The notes under the pieces: generated by a model | Databases searched by the model: none | Seen by the model: only the letters and a program-made list of their open reading frames with translations | What the model was told of the DNA's origin: nothing | NCBI GenBank assembly: GCA_904374465.1 | Contig: CAJFFY010000014.1 | Coordinates: forward strand, 1 to 55,012 | Direction of reading: 5' to 3' | DNA: 55,012 nt | DNA from: an uncultured Subdoligranulum sp. | Lineage (GTDB): Bacteria; Bacillota; Clostridia; Oscillospirales; Ruminococcaceae | Translations under genes and position numbers: made by a program | Shown: positions 25,401-33,534 of the stretch, piece after piece | How positions within the stretch are numbered: position 1 is the first letter of the stretch | Layout of the letters: each line of letters begins with the position of its first letter

Positions 25401-25862
25401 TTATTTCTTCCTTCGCTTCTCGCGCAGCATTACAAAAAAATCCTGCAGCAAAGCCTGCGCCTCCTCCTGCAGGAGTCCCTGCTCCATCACCGGGTGATGG
25501 TTGAAGGGCATGGCAAACAGATCGGTCAGGCTGCCGCAGCAGCCGGCCTTGGGATCCCGTGCCCCGTAGACAACCCGCCGCAGCCGGCTGTTGATGATGG
25601 CGCCACTGCACATGGGGCAGGGCTCCAGTGTCACAAACAGTTCACACTGCCACAGCCGCCAGCCGCCCAGCGCCCGGCAAGCGGCATCAATGGCCAGCAA
25701 TTCGGCGTGATAGGTGGCGTTTTTGCCGGTTTCCCGCAGGTTGTGGGCTTTGGCAATGATCTCACCGTCCTTGGCAATGACAGCGCCCACAGGAACTTCC
25801 CCCAGACTGGCGGCTATGCGCGCTTCCTCCAGGGCGACACGCATCAATTGTTCGTTGGTCAT
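25401..25862 (-). CDS. tadA: tRNA adenosine-34 deaminase TadA
   Basis: TadA converts wobble adenosine to inosine in tRNA-Arg(ACG). The 153-residue protein has the cytidine-deaminase-fold zinc site HAE (His52, Glu54) and PCPMC (Cys82, Cys85), with VPVGAVIAKDGEII upstream and INSRLRRVVYGARDPKAG downstream, as in bacterial TadA. GGGAGG lies upstream of its start. Neighbours on both sides are within about 10 bases. Confidence 0.94.
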   Translation of the reverse strand: MTNEQLMRVALEEARIAASLGEVPVGAVIAKDGEIIAKAHNLRETGKNATYHAELLAIDAACRALGGWRLWQCELFVTLEPCPMCSGAIINSRLRRVVYGARDPKAGCCGSLTDLFAMPFNHHPVMEQGLLQEEAQALLQDFFVMLREKRRKK

Positions 25863-25872
25863 GGCGCCTCCC

Positions 25873-26784
25873 TCAATGGCTCAGAAAAACGGTGTACAGC
25901 AACAGGAATACGACCGTTACGGTGTAAGCGGGACTGGTAAAGACATCCAGCACATCCACACCGGGGCGCAGCCCGGCAGAAAAACGGAACCCTTGCTGCC
26001 GGGCGTGGTAGAGCAACCACAGACCAAACAGCGGGAAAAACAGCAGGACAAAAAGTTCAATTGCAAAGGACAGATCGTTGGGCGCATACAGCCGCAGATA
26101 CAGATTGAAAAAGGCAATGCAATTGTTCACAAAGTGCAGCAGCATACCCGGCAAAATACTGCCGGAACGCTCGGCCAGCCAGCCCAGAAACACCGCGCAG
26201 ACCAAGGCCGTAAGCCCCTGAATGGGATCCAGGTGCAGTAGCGCAAAGAGCAGCGCCGGACCGAAGATGGCGGCAGCACTGCCGCAGGGCCGCAGCAACC
26301 CCTGCAGGGCACCGCGAAAGAACAACTCCTCGGTGATGGCCGGCAGAACGCAGAGTACTACAAATTGAAGGAACAACTCCGCCCCGTCGCTGGGCAGGAT
26401 GCTGGTGGTGTTTTCTATGCCCAGCAGGTGGGAAAGCAAAGCACCGGCCAGATTGGCGATATTGGCCAAGCCCAGAAACACCGGCAGACAGAAAGCCGGG
26501 CTCCAGGGCGCCGGCAGTACAATGCGAAGATCTGCGGGCTGCAACCGGGTAAAGCGAAGCATCGCCCACAGCGGGATCAGAATAGCCCCCAGACCGATCA
26601 GCAACTGCAAAAGTCCGACCGTCACGTCGCTGATACCGATGGGTTTGGAAAGGCTGGCTCCGGTCTGTACCAGCCCCAGCGCTGCGCTGATGCCGGCGTA
26701 CAGCACAGAACGTACCAACAAATATAATAGTGCCGCGATGGCGCACCAACTGGCCGCACCGCGCACACCCCGTGTTCTTGCCAT
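25873..26784 (-). CDS. CPBP-family intramembrane protease
   Basis: The 303-residue polytopic protein has about eight hydrophobic segments and the CPBP (Abi/RCE1-like) motifs: EELFFRG (Glu152, Glu153, Arg157), FALLH (His184) and HFVNN (His217), which form the glutamate-type active site in the membrane. Members process prenylated or bacteriocin-type peptides, or act in immunity to bacteriocins; the substrate here is unknown. It is the first gene of the unit with tadA and the SDR gene. Upstream it faces a LysR regulator across a structured 250-base region with a shared 17-mer motif. Confidence 0.88.
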   Translation of the reverse strand: MARTRGVRGAASWCAIAALLYLLVRSVLYAGISAALGLVQTGASLSKPIGISDVTVGLLQLLIGLGAILIPLWAMLRFTRLQPADLRIVLPAPWSPAFCLPVFLGLANIANLAGALLSHLLGIENTTSILPSDGAELFLQFVVLCVLPAITEELFFRGALQGLLRPCGSAAAIFGPALLFALLHLDPIQGLTALVCAVFLGWLAERSGSILPGMLLHFVNNCIAFFNLYLRLYAPNDLSFAIELFVLLFFPLFGLWLLYHARQQGFRFSAGLRPGVDVLDVFTSPAYTVTVVFLLLYTVFLSH

Positions 26785-26809
26785 GCACTCATCCCTTACA
26801 CTATGGTGT

Positions 26810-26826
26810 TATACTGTATTATCATA
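26810..26826 (+). promoter_or_regulatory. Shared 17-mer motif, copy 1
   Basis: TATACTGTATTATCATA matches copy 2 (26953-26969, opposite strand) at 16 of 17 positions. The minus-strand reading contains TATGAT (26826-26821), which with TTGCGC (26849-26844) at 17 bases forms a possible promoter for the CPBP gene. A wider dyad GTGTTAT/ATAACAC (26806-26812/26824-26830) surrounds it. The TAT-N11-ATA ends fit the T-N11-A shape of LysR-type sites. Confidence 0.5.
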
Positions 26827-26850
26827 ACACACTGCCCCATTTGGCGCAAT

Positions 26851-26947
26851 AAAAAAAGACCCAACCGGTGTGCGGGCCGGTAAGGTCGTGGAGGGAGAGA
26901 GGAGTCATTGCTTTTCTGCAATGTGCGTTGCAGAGCATTGACTTTCT
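26851..26947 (-). ncRNA. Candidate small RNA with CU-rich anti-SD segment
   Basis: On the minus strand a promoter TTTACT (26982-26977), 17 bases, TATCAT (26959-26954) would start RNA near 26947. The RNA would fold into hairpin 1 (26940-26906: stem CTGCAA/TTGCAG plus an outer stem), leave a single-stranded CTCCTCTCTCCCTCC (26903-26889), then form a terminator hairpin (26887-26858: GACC..ACCGG/CCGGT..GGTC) ending in seven U (26857-26851). No ORF fits. The CU-rich segment is complementary to AGGAGG-type ribosome sites, as in known Firmicutes C-rich sRNAs. All of this is inferred from sequence alone. Confidence 0.45.
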
Positions 26948-26969
26948 TTACCTATGATAGTACAGTATA
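26938..26969 (+). promoter_or_regulatory. LysR gene promoter region with 17-mer motif, copy 2
   Basis: TTGACT (26938-26943), 17 bases, TACAGT (26961-26966) is a plausible promoter for the LysR gene. The 17-mer copy 2 (26953-26969; TATACTGTACTATCATA read on the minus strand) covers its spacer and -10, and on the minus strand supplies the TATCAT of the candidate small RNA. Confidence 0.45.
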
Positions 26970-27036
26970 GACGTGAAGTAAAGTACAAAATTTTCATATG
27001 GAAGATGAAAAGAATTCATGAATGGGAGTCTTGCCT

Positions 27037-27963
27037 ATGACTTTGACCGATTGCCAGATCCTGATGATGGTGGCACAGCTGGGAACCTTTGCGGCTGCGG
27101 CGGAACAGATGCATCTGACGCCGTCAGCCATCAGCCATGCGGTGTCCGGCATGGAGGCGGAATGCGGTTTTCCGCTGTTTACGCGTACCAAAAGCGGTGT
27201 GACGATGACCGCCGCAGGGGAAAGTCTGTTCCCCTCCATCCGGCAGATGCTCAACAGCAGCGAGCTGCTGGACCAGTCCATTGCCCAGATCAACGGCATG
27301 CATAAAGGTGTGCTGCGGCTGGGGGTCTTCAATTCGGCCTGTGTCACCTGGATGCCGCAACTGGTGCCTCCCTTCCAGCGGGAGTTCCCCGGCATTGATG
27401 TGCAGATTTATCAGGGGTCCTATGCGGATATTGCTGCCTGGCTCAGGAATGGTGTGGTGGAACTGGGATTCCTTTCCAACTCCAGCGCCAAGGATCTGGA
27501 CTTTGAGCCGTTGTATGAGGATCCGCTGATCTGCATTGCTCCGGCCACCTACAAGCCCAAACGCCCGGGTATTGTCTGGGCCGAAGAACTGCAGGGGCAG
27601 CCCTTTGTCAGCCAGCAGGCCGACGTGGACGCGGATATTCAGAGTTATTTTAAAAAGAACGACCTGCACGTGAACAGCCGCTGCTACATTGTGGATGACC
27701 AGTCGATGATCGCCATGGTTTCCTGCGGACAGGGGCTGGCCATCATGCCGGAACTGATGTTCAAGATGGGGGCCGAACACAGCGGATGCCAGGTGCTGCA
27801 TTTGGAACCGGCAGCAGGGCGCAGCATCGGCATTGCCTGCCTGGCGCGCAGCGGACTTTCGCCCGCGGCGCGGCGCTTCATCGAGCATGCGCGGGCTTAT
27901 GCCGGAACGCTGGGAGAATCCTTCCGGCCGGGGGCTTTTCAAGTGAGGCAAAAAAGAGTATAA
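27037..27963 (+). CDS. LysR-family transcriptional regulator
   Basis: The 308-residue regulator has an N-terminal winged helix-turn-helix (1-60, LGTFAAAAEQMHLTPSAISHAVSGMEAECG) and a type-2 periplasmic-binding-like ligand domain (about 90-290). The ligand is unknown. The start at 27037 is preferred because GGGAG lies 8 bases upstream; other in-frame starts (27022) lie on that site. It is divergent from the CPBP-tadA-SDR unit, and both promoter regions carry the same 17-mer, so it may control itself and that unit, as LysR regulators often do. The last codons overlap a promoter for the next gene. Confidence 0.9.
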   Translation: MTLTDCQILMMVAQLGTFAAAAEQMHLTPSAISHAVSGMEAECGFPLFTRTKSGVTMTAAGESLFPSIRQMLNSSELLDQSIAQINGMHKGVLRLGVFNSACVTWMPQLVPPFQREFPGIDVQIYQGSYADIAAWLRNGVVELGFLSNSSAKDLDFEPLYEDPLICIAPATYKPKRPGIVWAEELQGQPFVSQQADVDADIQSYFKKNDLHVNSRCYIVDDQSMIAMVSCGQGLAIMPELMFKMGAEHSGCQVLHLEPAAGRSIGIACLARSGLSPAARRFIEHARAYAGTLGESFRPGAFQVRQKRV

Positions 27964-27964
27964 T
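27937..27964 (+). promoter_or_regulatory. Promoter of the PHP-led operon
   Basis: TTTCAA (27937-27942) and a perfect TATAAT (27959-27964) are 16 bases apart; the -10 spans the LysR stop codon. Confidence 0.55.
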
Positions 27965-27998
27965 AAGACGTTAAAGAGAAAAAAGGGGGGAAGAGGTT

Positions 27999-28865
27999 AT
28001 GCCGGGTGATCTGCATACCCATTCGACTTTTTCCGACGGGTCTACCCCTGCCGAAAAACTGCCTTTCCTGGCCAGCTGTGCGGGGATGACCCATCTGGCC
28101 ATCTCGGACCATGACTCCATGCGGGGGGTACGCTACGCCTATGCCCATCCCAAGCAGGAGGGAGTCCATCTGATTCCGGCACTGGAAATGACAGCCTACG
28201 ACTATGAGCGGGCCCACCGGGTGCATCTTTTGTGCTACTGGCCGGACGACTGTGCACCGTTGGAAGAGTTCTGCCAGATGATGGAGGAACGCCGCCGCAC
28301 GGCCATGCTGCAAAGCTGCCGGGAGCTGGAGGAAATCTGCCCCCAGTTCCGCACCGAAGAGGCCCTGGAACTGGCCCGGGACAGCGGCACGCTGTTCAAG
28401 GCGCATATCATGCGGGTACTGTGGCAGTACGGGCTGGCCGACGGTATGTATAACGATGTCTACCGTTCCCTGTTTGGCCTTAAACCGGTGCGTGGGCGGA
28501 TTTTGCATACGCCGCGCTATGAGCCTGTGGATGATGTGCTGGCGCTGATCAAAGCCTGCCGGGGCGTGGTGGTACTGGCCCATCCCAGCGTCTACCACAG
28601 CATGGAGCTGGCGCGGGAACTCATCGCCGCCGGACGGCTGGACGGTGTGGAGATCGACCATCCCCGCAACACGCCGGAGGACAAGGCTGAATTGCTGCGG
28701 CTGGCCAAGGCCAACGATTTGTTGATCACCGGCGGCACTGACTACCACGGTCTGAACACCGTGACGCCCCGGCCCGTGGGGGCTTTCTCCACCGCCGATG
28801 AACAGATCAACCGGCTGGAAACCCTGGCCAAGGCACGCAAAATGTCGGGCAAAAAATCCAAATAG
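27999..28865 (+). CDS. PHP-domain phosphoesterase (YciV/RnaseAM-like)
   Basis: The 288-residue PHP protein begins DLHTHSTFSDGS (His6, His8), then ISDHDSMRG, HLIPALEM and later VVVLAHPSVY and TGGTDYHG, which supply the metal-binding histidines and aspartates of the trinuclear site. The build (PHP with an inserted helical domain at about 85-160) matches 5'-3' nucleoside-3',5'-bisphosphate phosphatases and RNA exonucleases of the YciV group. The real substrate is not shown. It precedes the TSCPD gene by 29 bases. Confidence 0.85.
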   Translation: MPGDLHTHSTFSDGSTPAEKLPFLASCAGMTHLAISDHDSMRGVRYAYAHPKQEGVHLIPALEMTAYDYERAHRVHLLCYWPDDCAPLEEFCQMMEERRRTAMLQSCRELEEICPQFRTEEALELARDSGTLFKAHIMRVLWQYGLADGMYNDVYRSLFGLKPVRGRILHTPRYEPVDDVLALIKACRGVVVLAHPSVYHSMELARELIAAGRLDGVEIDHPRNTPEDKAELLRLAKANDLLITGGTDYHGLNTVTPRPVGAFSTADEQINRLETLAKARKMSGKKSK

Positions 28866-28894
28866 TGCTTACAGAAAACAAAGGAGACTGCATC

Positions 28895-29149
28895 ATGACT
28901 TACGTTTATAACAATAAGGGAACCTGCTCTGTCCGTACCGAAGTGGAACTCAACCCCGATCATACCATCCAGAGCGTCAAGGTGCTGGGCGGCTGCAACG
29001 GCAATCTGAAGGGGATCTCCCGCCTGCTGTCCGGCATGAAGGCGGAAGACGCCATCGCGCGGATGGAAGGCACCACCTGCGGCAACAAGCCCACCAGCTG
29101 CCCCGATCAGATTGCCCAGGCCCTCAAAGGCGCTTTGGCAGCCCTGTAA
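28895..29149 (+). CDS. TSCPD-domain small protein
   Basis: The 84-residue protein is one TSCPD domain, named from its conserved motif: here TTCGNKPTSCPDQI near the end, with GGCNGNLKGISRLL in the middle. The domain also ends some ribonucleotide reductases, where it binds metal; the stand-alone form (TIGR03905 type) has no proven function. AAGGAG precedes the start. Its stop codon overlaps an out-of-use ATG of the next gene, so the two are tightly linked. Confidence 0.85.
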   Translation: MTYVYNNKGTCSVRTEVELNPDHTIQSVKVLGGCNGNLKGISRLLSGMKAEDAIARMEGTTCGNKPTSCPDQIAQALKGALAAL

Positions 29150-29169
29150 TGGTACAGAAGGAGCTGCAC

Positions 29170-30948
29170 ATGGATTGCTTCCGTTATCCGCTGGATACTG
29201 AGACGCTGCTGCGCAAAAAGCGTCGTCTGCGGCGGGAACTGCTGGCTCAGAACCCGCACCCGCTGCACAAAAAGATCGCCATTCTGGGCGGATCCACCAC
29301 CAATGAGGTGGCGGACCAGCTGGGATTGTTTTTGCTGCAATACGGTATTGAGGCGGAATTCTACCAGAGTGAATATGCCCAGTACTGGCAGGACGCCATG
29401 TTCGGCACGCCGGAACTGGATGCCTTTGCCCCGGATGTGATTTATATCCACACGACCTGGCGCAACCTGACGGCTCTGCCCACCACAGCGGACAGCCCCG
29501 AGCAGATTGAGGAAATGCTGCAGGCCCAGTACACCCATTTCGAAACCATGTGGCAGGCGCTGGAACAAAAATTTGCCTGCCCGGTGATCCAGAACAACTT
29601 TGACCGGCCCAACTACCGGCTCATGGGCAACCGGGATATCTGGGACATACACGGTCGTTCCAACTTCATCAGTCGTCTGAACCAGAAGTTCTACGCCTAT
29701 GCCGCCCGGCATCCCCATTTTTATATTAACGATATCGACTATCTCTCGGCGGATTACGGCCTTACGGCCTGGGGGGATGCCTTCTACTGGCATATGTACA
29801 AATACGCCCTGTGCCTGGATGCCATTCCTTCGTTGGCCAACAGTGTGGCCAACATCATCAAGTCGCTGTATGGGCGCAACAAGAAGGCGTTGGTGCTGGA
29901 CCTGGACAACACGCTGTGGGGTGGCGTTGTGGGTGACGACGGGGTGGACGGCCTGGCCATCGGTCCCGAAGTGCCGGAAGGACAGGTCTATGCCGAATTC
30001 CAGAGCTACTGCAAGGCGCTCAAGAGCATTGGCGTGATCCTGGCGGTGGACTCCAAAAATGATGAGGCCAATGCACTGGCGGGGCTCAACCATCCCGATG
30101 GGGTACTGCGCCCCGATGACTTTGTGGCCATCAAGGCCAACTGGGAGCCCAAGGACCAGAACCTGCAGGCCATTGCGTCGGAGCTCAACCTGGGGGCGGA
30201 CAGCTTTGTCTTTGCTGATGACAACCCGGCGGAACGGGCTATTGTGGAGGCACAGGTGCCCGGGGCGGCCGTGCCCGCGCTGGACGGTGCCGAGAATTAT
30301 ATCAAGACACTGGACCATGGCGGCTACTTTGAGGTGACCACCCTGTCCAAGGAGGATCTGCAAAAGACCGAACTCTACCATCAGAATGCCCGGCGCGCAG
30401 CAGCACAGGCGGCCTTCAGCGATTACGGCGCTTATCTGGACAGCCTGGAGATGGTGGCCACCATCCGCGGATTTGAACCGCTGTACATCCAGCGCATCGC
30501 GCAGCTGACCAACAAGTCCAACCAGTTCAACCTGACCACCCTGCGTTGTTCGGAGGATGATATCCGGGCCATGGCAGCCGATGCCAACCGCCTTTGCCTG
30601 TGCGGCAAACTGGTGGACAAGTTTGGCGACAACGGCATTGTGACGGTGGTCTGCGGCGAACAACAGCAGGATGCACTGCATCTGCGTCTGTGGCTGATGA
30701 GCTGTCGTGTCCTCAAGCGGGGCATGGAGGACGCCATGATGGACACCCTGATGGCGGAGGCTGCCGCCCGGGGGGTAAAAACCGTGTACGGCTATTATTA
30801 TCCCACGGCCAAAAATGCCATGGTACGCTCTTTCTATGAAAGCTTTGGCTTTGCCAAAACCGAGGAAGATGCAGCGGGCAATACGGTGTGGCAGCTGGAT
30901 GTGGCTGCCTATCAGCCCCGGCACCCCCACATGAAGATTGAACGTTGA
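29170..30948 (+). CDS. FkbH-like HAD-IIIC phosphatase / acyl-loading enzyme
   Basis: The 592-residue protein has the FkbH build: an SGNH-like N-terminal domain (KIAILGGSTTNEVADQL, about 35-180), a HAD-IIIC phosphatase domain with LDLDNTLWGGVVGDDG (Asp244, Asp246) and FADDNPAERAIV, and a C-terminal GNAT-like domain with NQFNLTTLR and MSCRVLKRGMED (Cys512). Known FkbH enzymes take 1,3-bisphosphoglycerate, hold the glyceryl group on a Cys, remove the phosphate and pass glyceryl to an acyl carrier protein. No carrier protein is nearby. The start is ATG 29170, 6 bases after AAGGAG. Genes for an SGNH protein and an MBOAT follow. Confidence 0.88.
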   Translation: MDCFRYPLDTETLLRKKRRLRRELLAQNPHPLHKKIAILGGSTTNEVADQLGLFLLQYGIEAEFYQSEYAQYWQDAMFGTPELDAFAPDVIYIHTTWRNLTALPTTADSPEQIEEMLQAQYTHFETMWQALEQKFACPVIQNNFDRPNYRLMGNRDIWDIHGRSNFISRLNQKFYAYAARHPHFYINDIDYLSADYGLTAWGDAFYWHMYKYALCLDAIPSLANSVANIIKSLYGRNKKALVLDLDNTLWGGVVGDDGVDGLAIGPEVPEGQVYAEFQSYCKALKSIGVILAVDSKNDEANALAGLNHPDGVLRPDDFVAIKANWEPKDQNLQAIASELNLGADSFVFADDNPAERAIVEAQVPGAAVPALDGAENYIKTLDHGGYFEVTTLSKEDLQKTELYHQNARRAAAQAAFSDYGAYLDSLEMVATIRGFEPLYIQRIAQLTNKSNQFNLTTLRCSEDDIRAMAADANRLCLCGKLVDKFGDNGIVTVVCGEQQQDALHLRLWLMSCRVLKRGMEDAMMDTLMAEAAARGVKTVYGYYYPTAKNAMVRSFYESFGFAKTEEDAAGNTVWQLDVAAYQPRHPHMKIER

Positions 30949-30964
30949 CCGAAAGGAATCTCGT

Positions 30965-32068
30965 ATGAAAGCAACCGTCCTGCGTAAAGTTGCCGCTGTG
31001 CTGGCTTTTTTGCTGTTCACTGTGGCACTGCTGGGGGCGGTTGATTTTTTGCTGGTGGATGACGTGCATGCCTATTCCCGGGTCATGTTGCAGGAGCTGT
31101 ATGCTCAGGCTGGTCAGATCGACACGCTGTTCCTGGGGTCCTCCCACTGCTACCGCAGTGTGGATCCGGCCACGGTGGACGCGCGGCTGGGCACCCACAG
31201 TTTCAACGCCGGTTCCTCCCAGCAGTTGCCGGACGGTTCCTTCGCTTTACTGCAGGAGGCAGCATCCCAGAACGATCTGAAGACAGTCTACCTGGAAATG
31301 TTCTACACCGGCTACAACCAGAATGCTTCCCGGGATGTGCCGATGGCCTGCTATCTGATTACCGATTATATGCGGTGGAATTCCCCCTACCGGTACCGGT
31401 ATCTGTGGGAGATGGGCGGTCTGGCGGCTTGTGCGGACCTGGTGATGCCCGCACGGCATGGGATAGCGGCTCCGGGGGACTGGCTTTCCCTCTGGAAGGC
31501 CAAGCTCACCGACGGCTATGCGCTGGGCAATTATGCCTATGTAAGCTACCCGGAGGACGGGGAGGCCTACCGGGGCAATGGATTCGTTTACACCGAGGGG
31601 ATCCCCAAGGACGGTTTTGCCACCTTGCTGGATGTGAACCCGGACCAACCTCTGTCGGACTTCGGGTGGGAATATCTCACCCGCATTGCGGATTTCTGCG
31701 AGGAACAGGGCATCCGGCTGGTACTGTTTACGGCACCGCTGCCCAGTGCCTATGTTTCCAATACGGACAACTACCAGGCGTATGTGGAGGCACTGCAGCA
31801 CTTTGCGGTGCAGCGCCATACGGTATATTGGGACTTTTCCCTCTATCGGGAACGCAAGGCGCTGGACTTGGGCATGGGTGATTATTCCGATGCCCACCAC
31901 CTGAACGGGACCGGTGCGGAAAAATTCACGGCGGTGTTGTGCGATGTCATAGCGCGGGATGCGGCGGGGGAGGACACCTCCGCCCTGTTCTGCGATTCGG
32001 TGCAGGAAAAACTCACCGACTACCCGGACAATACCATTTTCATGGCGGATGCCATGCTCAATTCCTGA
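30965..32068 (+). CDS. Membrane-anchored SGNH/DltD-like protein
   Basis: The 367-residue protein has one N-terminal membrane anchor (about 7-28) and an extracellular domain with TLFLGSSHCYRS (Ser59, Ser60, His61) near the start and DAHHLNGTGAEKF (Asp309, His311/His312) near the end. This is the catalytic layout of SGNH-type proteins such as DltD, AlgX and PatB that partner MBOAT acyltransferases in acylating envelope polymers. DltD itself has GSSE rather than GSSH. The MBOAT gene follows 18 bases later. The donor and acceptor are unknown. Confidence 0.8.
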   Translation: MKATVLRKVAAVLAFLLFTVALLGAVDFLLVDDVHAYSRVMLQELYAQAGQIDTLFLGSSHCYRSVDPATVDARLGTHSFNAGSSQQLPDGSFALLQEAASQNDLKTVYLEMFYTGYNQNASRDVPMACYLITDYMRWNSPYRYRYLWEMGGLAACADLVMPARHGIAAPGDWLSLWKAKLTDGYALGNYAYVSYPEDGEAYRGNGFVYTEGIPKDGFATLLDVNPDQPLSDFGWEYLTRIADFCEEQGIRLVLFTAPLPSAYVSNTDNYQAYVEALQHFAVQRHTVYWDFSLYRERKALDLGMGDYSDAHHLNGTGAEKFTAVLCDVIARDAAGEDTSALFCDSVQEKLTDYPDNTIFMADAMLNS

Positions 32069-32086
32069 CCATAAGGAGGTCCTGCC

Positions 32087-33490
32087 ATGCTGGCTGTAAC
32101 GTCCCCGGGCTTTGTCGTTTTTGCGGCGGTCCTGGTGGGGCTTTGGTATTTGTGTGCACCGGCCCGCCGCTGGCAACTGATGCTGGGGGCCAGTGTAGTG
32201 TTCTATCTTTCCTTGGATTGGCAGGGCTTTGTGGTTCTGGTGCTCTGCGCGCTGCTGGTCTGGCGGGCTGCGCTGCGCGCCCGGGAACGGGCTGTATGGT
32301 TCGGTGTGGGCTTGGCGGCGGCGTTGGCGCCGTTGTTGCTGCTCAAGTATTATGTGGCGGCAGCCGGAGGTCTGCACAATCTGTTTGGGTTGCGTCTTTG
32401 GCAGCCGGCTGTTTTGCAGCCGCTGGGGGTGGGGTATTTCACCCTGCAGCTGGTGGGATACCTGGTGGACGTGCGCCGCGGTGTGGCGCCGGCTCAACGC
32501 AATTTCGGCAAAGTGTTGTGCTTTGCGGCCTTTTTCCTTTCCATCACGCAGGGGCCTTTCCAACGCTACGGGGAACTGATGCCGCAACTGGAAAGACCGA
32601 CCCGGTGGGAGAAAACCCGCGCCTGGAAAGGGGGGCTGCGCTGCTTTTGGGGCTACTTCAAAAAGGTGGTGGTGGCTGACCGTGCTGCGGTGGTGGTGGC
32701 CGCCGCGTTCAGTAATCCGACCACGCTGGACCGTACCCAGTTGTTGCTGGGAACGGTGTTGTATTCCTTCCAGCTCTATGCCGATTTCTCCGGTTACACC
32801 GATATTGTGCTGGGGGTAGGGCAGATGTTGGGGCTTTCGCTGCCGGAAAATTTCCGCCAACCCTTTCTGTCGGCCACCGTCAAGGAACTGTGGTCCCGCT
32901 GGCATCAGAGTCTTTCCCGCTGGCTCAAGGATTATGTCTATATTCCATTGGGCGGCAGCCGATGCAGTGCTCTGCGCCGGGATGCAAACCTGATCCTGAC
33001 GTTTCTGGTCAGTGGGCTGTGGCATGGGGCCGGGCTGACCTACCTGCTGTGGGGATTCCTGCACGGCCTGTTCCAGGCGCTGGAAAACCATCTGCCCTGG
33101 CGACACAGCATTACCAGGGGATGGGCCCGGATGGTGGGTATCGCGGGAACTTTCTCGATTTTTGTGTTCACCTTTACCATCTTCCGCGCCAGCAGCCTGC
33201 AGAATGCCGGACAGTATTTTGCTGGGATTCTGCATAACAGCGGCCACGATGCCCTCAGCAACTATTGGGAACTGGGGTTGACCACCCGTCAGGAACAGCT
33301 TTTTCTCTTTGCGGGACTGGCAATATTGATTGCGGTGGATTTGCTGCACGAGGCAGGAATTTCCCTTACGGAGGTTTTGGCAAAAGCACCTCGTCCGCTG
33401 CGCTGGATTCTCTACGAAGGGGCGCTTTTGTCGTTTTTGCTCATGGGCTACTTTCTGGGCGGCGGCGGTTTCCTCTATGCCAGGTATTGA
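32087..33490 (+). CDS. MBOAT-family O-acyltransferase (DltB/AlgI-like)
   Basis: The 467-residue polytopic protein has about eleven hydrophobic segments and MBOAT signatures: YSFQLYADFSGYTDI, LPENFRQPFLS, ELWSRWHQSLSRWLKDYVYIPLGG-type sequence and SGLWHGAGLTYLLWG with the catalytic His313. Proteins of this class move acyl groups across the membrane to an extracellular polymer. It is the last gene of the run and is followed by a strong terminator. Together with the SGNH protein and the FkbH-like enzyme it makes a three-part acylation cassette. Confidence 0.92.
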   Translation: MLAVTSPGFVVFAAVLVGLWYLCAPARRWQLMLGASVVFYLSLDWQGFVVLVLCALLVWRAALRARERAVWFGVGLAAALAPLLLLKYYVAAAGGLHNLFGLRLWQPAVLQPLGVGYFTLQLVGYLVDVRRGVAPAQRNFGKVLCFAAFFLSITQGPFQRYGELMPQLERPTRWEKTRAWKGGLRCFWGYFKKVVVADRAAVVVAAAFSNPTTLDRTQLLLGTVLYSFQLYADFSGYTDIVLGVGQMLGLSLPENFRQPFLSATVKELWSRWHQSLSRWLKDYVYIPLGGSRCSALRRDANLILTFLVSGLWHGAGLTYLLWGFLHGLFQALENHLPWRHSITRGWARMVGIAGTFSIFVFTFTIFRASSLQNAGQYFAGILHNSGHDALSNYWELGLTTRQEQLFLFAGLAILIAVDLLHEAGISLTEVLAKAPRPLRWILYEGALLSFLLMGYFLGGGGFLYARY

Positions 33491-33525
33491 AAAACGAGGT
33501 ACAGCTTTTGCTGTGCCTCGTTTTT
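33491..33525. terminator. Bidirectional terminator after MBOAT
   Basis: A 12-14 bp stem (AAAACGAGGTACAGC with its complement, one wobble) around TTTT, flanked by A and T runs, lies between convergent genes. Confidence 0.9.
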
Positions 33526-33534
33526 ACGTTATCT

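Noticed and set aside
28865..28894. Longer N-terminus for the TSCPD protein from an upstream start
   Set aside because: The ATG at 28895 has AAGGAG at the right distance; the upstream extension overlaps the PHP gene stop.
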